Shown: positions 12,601 through 21,400 of the stretch, one piece after another
How the letters are laid out: each line of letters begins with the position of its first letter
How positions within the stretch are numbered: the first letter of the stretch is position 1
NCBI RefSeq assembly: GCF_022605725.1
Contig: NC_065546.1
Coordinates: 37,134,227 to 37,198,226 of the forward strand
DNA from: Anthonomus grandis grandis
Taxonomy: Eukaryota > Arthropoda > Insecta > Coleoptera > Curculionidae
Reading direction: 5' to 3'
DNA: 64,000 nucleotides
Notes under the pieces: model-generated
Told to the model about the DNA's origin: nothing
What the model saw: only the letters and a program-made list of their open reading frames with translations
Database searches by the model: none
Translations under genes and position numbers: made by a program

Positions 12601-15600
12601 AATATTTTTTTAAACAGTTAAACAGATGTCTCCACCAGTTTACATTAAGAAAACAGAGGGGTTTTTTATTAAAATAAATTAACCGGAAAGGGAGGGAAGA
12701 GTTATTCAAATAAAATATTAATTAAATTAGTTTCAGGAATGTTAATTTGAATATTAAGAGATTTGTTTTTGTGATTTAGTTTGAATGGCGGTTATCATGG
12801 TTTTTAGATCGTTTTGTCCATTGTGTTGTAACGGTGCTTTTTAGATGTTATTGTTTTAAACCTAAGTGTAATATTTGTTATCTTATGATAAGATTTACTC
12901 GTTTAATTTTAACTGTACCGTTCTATATGTGCTTCTGTTTTGACAAATCTCGTTTTTAAAAATGTAAGTACGCTTTAAAATTTGTTTTTATTCAGTACTT
13001 TACCAATTTTTGATACGCGTAGTATCTATGTAAATTTTGTCTTTTACTTTTAGTTCTCGACCTGGTGATGGGACAAGATTGTAATCGCGAAACCGGTCGT
13101 CATAATAAAAAAAGGAATTTCTGGCGAAATAAGACCTTTATTGTCTACTGTATTTGCTTGCAAATACCTATAAATTACATCTCAGAACATGGACACCATT
13201 CTCCAAACTATTTAATTGTTTTGTTTACCTATAATTGACACAACTGAAACTTGTCAGAGTGACCAACATCGAAAATACACAATGGTGGTCATTTACTTTT
13301 CATTAAATTGGCAGTCCAGGTAAGTCCAGTTCAAAGATCTATTAGAATCTTTGATGTGCCGCCAATAGTCCGTGTGCCGGTTTTGCTTGTATTGTCACAT
13401 GGCATGCATATTTAAATCGCAAAATTTAATGTGTAAAGAGTCATAAAGTAATATTCCAAGCGATATTTAATTAATCCATCAAATAAATAAATGATTTGCC
13501 ACCAGTGGGGTGTTTATAATAAGTGATGAGAGAGAGTAGGTGTACAAATTACTTAGGCTCATTTATTCTGTGGATTAAATTCCTAAAAATTGACATTTTC
13601 GAAAGAAAAATAAAAAATAGTGTAAAACATAGAGTTTTACGTATATTTAAAATGATTTCATAGATAAGCTATATAAAATTTTGCCTTTTAAACATGTATT
13701 AGGGATGCCGCGAGACACGAGACACGAGATGTCTCGTCTCGTCTCGTCTCGTCTCGAAGCCATTTTATCTCGTCTCGAAAGTATTTTGTCTCGAATTTCG
13801 AGACGAGACGAGACGAGATAAAAATGTTCGAGACAAGGCGAGACGAGACGAGACGAGACGTCTCGATATATGTAAAATGCTTCTAGTAATAATTGGTAAA
13901 ATTGTCATTAAAATCACGGAATAGGTTTTAATTATTTTTTTTATTTCCCCATTATTATACTAATGGGCTTACGATTTGTGTAACAAATGTTGGTGGTGTG
14001 TAGATTGGAAAAAATATCCTTAGAATTTAGGGGTATGTTTATTTAAATCTCTTGGACCAGTCACGTCTGTTTTTATTTTAGCTGCGCATTTTTTTTTCAA
14101 CCTAACGTTTTTATACAAGGTGTGTCATAAAACGGTGGGCTTTCTTATTTTAAACAAACACCATATTTTATTATATTTTTTGAATTTACCAAAAATTTAA
14201 GAATATTACCTGCATTCACCGGACGGAACAGTTGCGTCACTGTTACAAAACTATATCGAAACTCTCCGAAAAATGGTAAAGTCCAGTGCAACGATATATT
14301 AGAATGGTCACCCGTCAAAACACCAGCATTCCACCTGCCAAACAATGTCATCCAGCTTCTATTTACATTGTTTGAGAAGTAAAATGCTGGTGTTTTGACG
14401 GGTGACTATTCTAATATATCGTTGCACTGGACTTTAACTGCATTCATAACGTATCGATTTGTCCCTAGAGTTTTGGTTTTGCCACATTTTGCAATTTGCT
14501 TTATAATTATTATTTAAAGAGGCTCCTATTTAATAATATATTCACATACATGATATGTTTTTTAATAACTATCTTTCGTCTCGAACAAACAAAATCGAAT
14601 GATACTTTGTCATCTGTTAAAAAAGTCTATGAAAAATGTCGACGTCTACAGGTAATATGTTCAATACGATTATTGGCATTTTTGTCCTAAAGTAAGTATT
14701 CCTATATAACCTTCTAAGCCATGCTTCAAAGACTGTGTATACCCTTTATAATAAATTACTTACTTAATTATGGAATAAAGTAAATATAATAAATTATAAA
14801 TTTTAGAATAAAAAAATATAGAGCGAAACAAATACACAAATTTATGTTTAATATTTTAATAGGTACATTATAGTTATTATATTGCACTCTTCATAAAGAA
14901 ATAATATAAATTCTGAAACTTAAATATTAAAAATACGAGAACAAATTAAGTTTACGTTAAATAAATATATTTTATAAACAGCAACAACAAATAAATACAT
15001 TTAAAAAACAATATAATATGACAAGTAAGATGTAAGTATAAACTTGAATGGAGTGCTCATATAAATATTTTATTATTAAATCTTAAAAAAATCTTTCCCA
15101 ACATGCCTACCTACCCAATTAATTTAAAAATCGAATATGATTTTTTTGAACTTTCATACTTAAGTACCTATAATATGTTTATTGTTTATAGGGGTCTATT
15201 AAATTTTTAAGTTTTATCCTGGACTTTTACATAGGTATCAGAACTTTTCGAGACAAAACGAGACGAGACGAGACGAGACGAGACAAGGTCTTGTCTCGAC
15301 GAGACATAAGCTTGTCTCGTCTCGTCTCGAAAAATATTTGTCTCGAACTTTCGAGACGAGACGAGACAATTCTTAATCTCGTCTCGTCTCGTCTCGTGGC
15401 AACCCTAACATGTATATCATGCGACACTAAATACGACATAGGCGCACAGACTATTTAGTGCGGCATCTGCGACACATCAAAGATTCTAATAGATCTCTGA
15501 ACTGGACTTTATTTATTAAGTTCGTGTGTTTACTATATTATCTGCCTCTGCGACGTGGCCGGCGATTTTTCTGTGATTTCTTCTAAACATGTTCTAAAAT

Positions 15601-18361
15601 CGAGAATACAATTATATCTAGAATATAAATGAAACTTCAATATGAAAAGTTATTAAAACTATATAAGATAACGTCACAACAGCAACATTGCGTTACTGTT
15701 TTACGGCATGTTTATTATTCCGCTTCCGTTTCTGAATTACAATTGATTAATGCGACGTTGCCAGCGTTATATACTACACAAAGAAGAACTAAAAAAGCAC
15801 ATACACGTAGACATAAAACCTCATTAAATTGCAACATTTGTCATTACGGTATCGTTAATTATTACATACATTAGTACACATATATTTAACTTCATTCTAC
15901 AACGGCATTGGATCTTCGGCAACATATTGTATGTTGGTAAGTCGGATTTAATATTTCGAGTTTTTTAAATTTTTTTTCATTGGCATTACTGTACTGTCGC
16001 TGAGACTTACAGCTAATCGCTCATCATCTCATTCTTGTTATCGTTAAGTGGATGTTCTTTTTGTAATTTAATGTTGAGCAGTGGTCGGTTAAAATATCAC
16101 AGAACGGATGGACTTTCACGTCACCTTTTACCCAGTCAGCACGAGGTTGTTCTTTGTCCTTTTATCTCCCTCTAAACCAAGTCTCAGACCTCTGCCCAAT
16201 CCTAGCCGGTGTTTAGCTTGCCCCCTTCAAATTGGTATCCAGGCTGGATGATGCCGGATTTATCGTGGATAAGGCAGATTACTGTGCGTCAAAACTGTAG
16301 GTATGAAGATATTGAACATGGCGGGGCGGAATACTCTGCCATCCAAGATCGACTTATTCTGATTGGCTAATTTTTGATGTACAGGGTGTCCTATTTTGGG
16401 TACTTTTGCGAGATATCTCCGTTATTTTTAGAGTTGCGGTTTTCGCGACACTGTGCTACTTTTGCGTAAAACTAAAGATGCCGTTAACAAAATGTTCATA
16501 GTCCTTTTAGTTTTTAACATACAGGGCATTTTTGAAAATTTTGCATTTTGGGACTCCCATCGTCTCTCCATTATCTTTAATCTTTTTTATCTTTTTCCGT
16601 AGAATCCAGTGGTGTACATATATATTTTTTTTGATTAACAGTTCTTAAGTTATAACCCAAACTTATGTTTTTTTTAAACGGAACACGCTGTATATTTATA
16701 ATTCAATATCATAATTCAAATTTATAATTTAATGGGAGGCCATGGCTATTTATAACAAGAAACAAAAAAATTACAATTAAATAAATAAATGTCAACTATC
16801 TTCGGGTTTTGATTGACATTTCTCTGTTTTTGATTGAGTTTTTGCTCCAAACCCATTTATTTTCATTATTTGTGAATTTTGCCAAAAAATGGCAGCATTT
16901 GAAAATTACGAAAAATATGAAATGCTTGTATGTTTTATACAAAGCAATAACAATGCTGAAGAAGTTTCGGAACTATATTTCCATAGGTAAGTTAGAAGCC
17001 GTTATATGACTACCTACCAATTTCTAATGTTGTAATTTTATGCTTGGTAGATATCCAGAGAGAAGGCAACCGTTTTTTGGTATATTTACTTGTTTAAAGA
17101 ACAATTTACTTGAGCACAAATCTTTTGTTTAACCGCGTCCTAAAGCATACAATAAACAAAATAGGGAAGTAAAAGAAATAGATGTTTTAGGTTATATAGA
17201 AGCGACACCCTCGAGCTCATGCAGAAAAATCGAAAAAGAAAGTGGAGTGCCAAAAACTGACGCACAACTAGATGGTACCTAGAGATACTTGAGGAAGTTA
17301 TTCGAGAACTTCTAGAAAATATTCCTCTAGCCCAATATAACACTGTCTACCTACAAAAAAAAATGGTGCCCCAAGTCATACTCTGTGCTATTAAGGGCAT
17401 TTCTTGAAAATAACTTTGCTCAAACATCGATAGGTACCAACGGACCTGTTAGATGGCCTCCATTGTCCCCCGATGTCTCGATTTGGGTTTTTTTATGGGG
17501 GTATATACAAGATTAAGTGTATAAAAGACAATGCAATAATCTAATAGAACTTCAAGACGCAATTCATTTAGCATTGCAAAATCTGAGAAGGAGACAAATT
17601 ATTATTTTGAATGCTATTCAAAGGGTTACAAAGATGTGCCAATTTTGCATAAGGTGGTGGTCATTTTGAACATCTCTTATAAAAATGTTGTTTTGTTATA
17701 TGGTTGTTTTCTTATAGTGTTTATTAAATTTATATACTTGTTTTTCATGTTCTTTTATTACAAAAAAAAAAATGATGCAATTCGTCGTTATTAATTTGTA
17801 ACTTTTTATTTGTCTATTATTGTTATTCATAGCCTACTGTTAATTAAATTATGCAATACTGTTATATATTTTTGAAAAGGTAAGAAAAAGGCCAATATTA
17901 TGAATTATAAATATACAGGGTGTTCCGTTTAAAAAACATAAGTTTGGGTTATAACTCAAAAACTGTTAATCAAAAAAAATATATATGTACACAACTGGAT
18001 TCTACGGAAAAAGATCTATAAGAATGAGTTTTTACTTTTGCAGAAACTTTAAAAATAACGGAGAAACGAGGAAAGTCCCAAAATGCAAAAATTTCTAAAA
18101 TACCCTGTATCTTAAAAAATAAAAGGGCTATGAAAATTTTGTTAACAGCGTCTTTAGTTTTACGAAAAAGTAGCACAGTGTCGCGAAAACCGCAACTCTC
18201 TATCTCTAAAAATAACGGAGATATCTCGCAAAAGTACCCAAAATGGAACACCCTGTACATCATATATGACAATAATGACATTTTAACTATCGTATATGAC
18301 GACTATACTATCTTTTTTTAACGTTGAGGTTGATTTTGAACGTATTTTATTAATTTCCAAG

Positions 18362-18438
<77 letters not shown>

Positions 18439-21400
18439 TTATTAGTTAAAAGTCAAGAATTTACATCCTGTATAGCTCTATGAATTAAGTAGGCATTACA
18501 ATATATATTATACTAAATGTTCAAATGTCAGCTTCCAAATTTAAACGCTAAACATGTCCAATTTGTCCAGACGATTCTTAAAACAGTTTACAGAAGACAT
18601 CTACGACATCTACGGATAACGAATTCCAAACATCGATCATTCTATTTGATAAAAATATTTGACGCGTTTTTGTTTTATAAATCTGTTTTTTTAATTTGAA
18701 AGTGTTACCGCGAAGTCTAATATCCTGATTTCTTTCAAATAGTTCATTTATATCACAGCCCAAATATTTATAAAGACTTCTGATTGTAAAAATTAAATCA
18801 TCACGAAGTTTTCGTTTTTCAAAAGTTAGCAAATTTGCGTTTGAAAGTCTCTCGCTGTAAGTCGCTGCAATAATTCAAGTAAATTTTTGTCGCGCACCAA
18901 GTCCGGGCACCAGACGCGACGGGACCCGCATAAACAATAATAGGCTGGACAAACGTAGTATACAACTTCATAAAATTGTGAAATGGAATTTTAACAAAAG
19001 TTTTTTGTAGCAAATACAAGTTGAAATTTTGCCAACGGGTTCCTTTTTTAATGTAGGCACCGGATAAGAACGGATTTTTCGAAATTCCACCGATAAGGGG
19101 TAAAAAATGGGAAAATTGTTACCCGTGACCTCGAGAACTAAGAGGGCGCGGTTTCGGAGTTTGAACGTAGACTGCCCGCACCAACGAGTCGCAGGCATCA
19201 ACTTAAGAAAAAAAATTAACTGCAACAATGTTTTTTTATAATGTAGGCCCCGGATACGAACGAACTTTTTGAAATTCCACCGATAAGGATGTTTCCGCGG
19301 ACAAAGTCGCGGGTACCAGGCTTGTAATTACATATAATTACACATTCAGTCCTATTTTGGACATATCTATCTCACTGTTCTCAATTTTTACAATTCAAAT
19401 CTAATTCTTAGACCTCCATATTCTACCGATCAAAATTTCGGGAATTTATATTGCCTTGTGTTTATCTAGATTAAGACAATTGTCCAAATATCCTTTACGC
19501 ATATTAGTAATTGCTCAGACAGTCGCAAAAATTATAGATTTTTTAAATTTTCGTCGAATCTATCCTGCCCAACACTTTTTGGTTCCAAGTTTAAGAATCC
19601 TGATAATCCTATGAGCCTTACATGGGACGCTGTACCATGGTCACCATAAAATTCAAATGCAAAGTGAGTATAATTACTCAAAGACCCCTAATGCAAAAAA
19701 AGTCCTATTGCAACCCAGTCCCGAAGTGTGTCTCAAGATGTATTCATTGATGTTGCTCAAATTGAGAGAGACATCTGAGTTCAGTTAATAAATAAGCTTA
19801 TAATAAATAATCTTCAAAAATCATGGATGCAAATCTTCAAGTCATTCACCACTTCATGTTCCACAGGTATTGGAGATTTTATCTATTTTAGGAAATATGT
19901 ACATTTTCTGTTTTTGTTATAAGAATTGATATTTTGTTTTCTATAATATGTGGTTACTCGTATATGTATTTTGTTATGATTGTATAGATTACCACCCTCG
20001 AAATTTAGAGCTCCGACAAAAAATTGAGCTGGTTAAAACGAGTGCTAGGCCAGCTGCTTGCCGGAGAGGGATCGTGCAATTTCTTAATCGTAAAAACAAA
20101 AATTTTAAGAAGTATTTAAATAATTACAGGACTGAAATAGAATAAGGGCGCTAGTGTCCAATTTCCAAAATAATCCTTAACACTCTGAAGTTAAGTATCT
20201 GGTTACCAGACACTTTATATTAATTTTTATGCTATGAACTCTTCAGAAAGAACTTAGAAGTAATTTTTTTTTCTTGATAATTAAGGAATCTTGGTACATA
20301 GATCAAATGCCAATAGACACATCTGTAAGTATTAACTCTTTTCTCTTAAGTTAATCAAATTGTTTTGATCAACACTAGAAAACTGTAAATCTTAAGCAGT
20401 AGCAGAACGTAATAATATTAACCATCAGTATGATAAATAAATACAAATTAATAAACGCCTGCTATCAACACCTTAAACCCCTATGTGATCACATAAGGTT
20501 TTTGGTTCACAAAATAAGTAATAAAAATCAGATATAAAAAAACCGCTATACAAATATAGCCGCACATTAAGCTCAGAGAATATCTAATTTAATTAAATTT
20601 TCCTTCTTCAATAATAAGGTTAAATATGTGTTTACATGTTTCTTATAATGTTTTTTAAGACTTATAGAAATAAAAAGGAGGTAATTTTTTTTTAATGTTC
20701 AGAAATCATTAAAATTAAAATTATAAAAATTAATAAAACAAAAATATGCTTTAGACCTGCAACATTTCCAGAATCAAACATAAAAAATCTTTATTAATAC
20801 CATACTTACAGTTTATAGTGTTTAATTTAGAATGTACGACAACCATTCCGTCGGTAATAGTTACTGACGGAAATATTACCATATAGAAGAGCAATTTTAC
20901 CAATTTCAAATTTTCAAAGCCAAATTGGTAAGTTGTGTACATTTTACTTTTAACATATTTACTTATTGCCTCTTTTATTGATAATTTGTTGATAGAACCA
21001 ATACTAATGAATTCCTGGTTGCCATTTTAATGCGTTTATACATTTACTACAATTTTTTGCAACACCCTTTATAAATTCTACTTTGTAAACTTTGCTACTC
21101 CTAATTAAAATAAACTTGTAAGTTTATACCCTATGAATTTTTTATATTCAATTTAATTAAATTTAAATTCAATTCAATTCAAAACGTTTATTTGCCAATA
21201 TCAAAAATTACAAAACAGTTGTACTTATGATGCAAGTGAAGTTAGCAAATAGGAATGCATCTCGATTATAAAAAAACGTTTCTCAAAAGTACCTCTGCAA
21301 GAGGCACTTTTAAGTGATACATCCTCAAGAAAAAGCAACAAAAAAGGAAACAAAATAACAAAAAAACTAAAAAAAAAAACCTTACGTAAGAATATTTCTT

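Larger units (their letters stand above)
13700..15407. mobile_element. Non-autonomous hAT-like element, 1708 bp
   Basis: The ends are TAGGGATGCC (13700) and, in reverse complement, TAGGGTTGCC (15407), inside a perfect 8-bp duplication ACATGTAT (13692-13699 and 15408-15415). The 8-bp duplication and short TAGGG-type termini fit hAT. The subterminal 150 bp on each side are dense arrays of GAGAC/GTCTC pentamers in both orientations, which could serve as transposase binding sites. No transposase frame is present. Confidence 0.85.
13321..15511. mobile_element. Outer MITE with TA ends, interrupted by a hAT-like element
   Basis: AGTCCAGTTCAAAGATCTAT starts the left end at 13323, and its near-perfect reverse complement ends at 15509, each end next to TA. 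The match continues for about 40 bp through TTAGAATCTTTGATGTG. Removing the inner hAT-like element (1708 bp plus one 8-bp duplication) leaves a MITE of about 475 bp. TA duplication suggests the Tc1/mariner type. Confidence 0.75.

Noticed and set aside
13711..15400. GAGAC arrays as a CRISPR-like array
   Set aside because: They are pure short pentamers with no spacers, in an animal genome, and sit at the termini of a hAT-like element.
18363..18440. (ATT)n as a functional element
   Set aside because: A simple microsatellite, best explained as the expanded tail of a LINE fragment.
19948..20145. Small plus-strand gene or exon
   Set aside because: A splice acceptor precedes the basic segment, but there is no recognisable domain and no partner exon.
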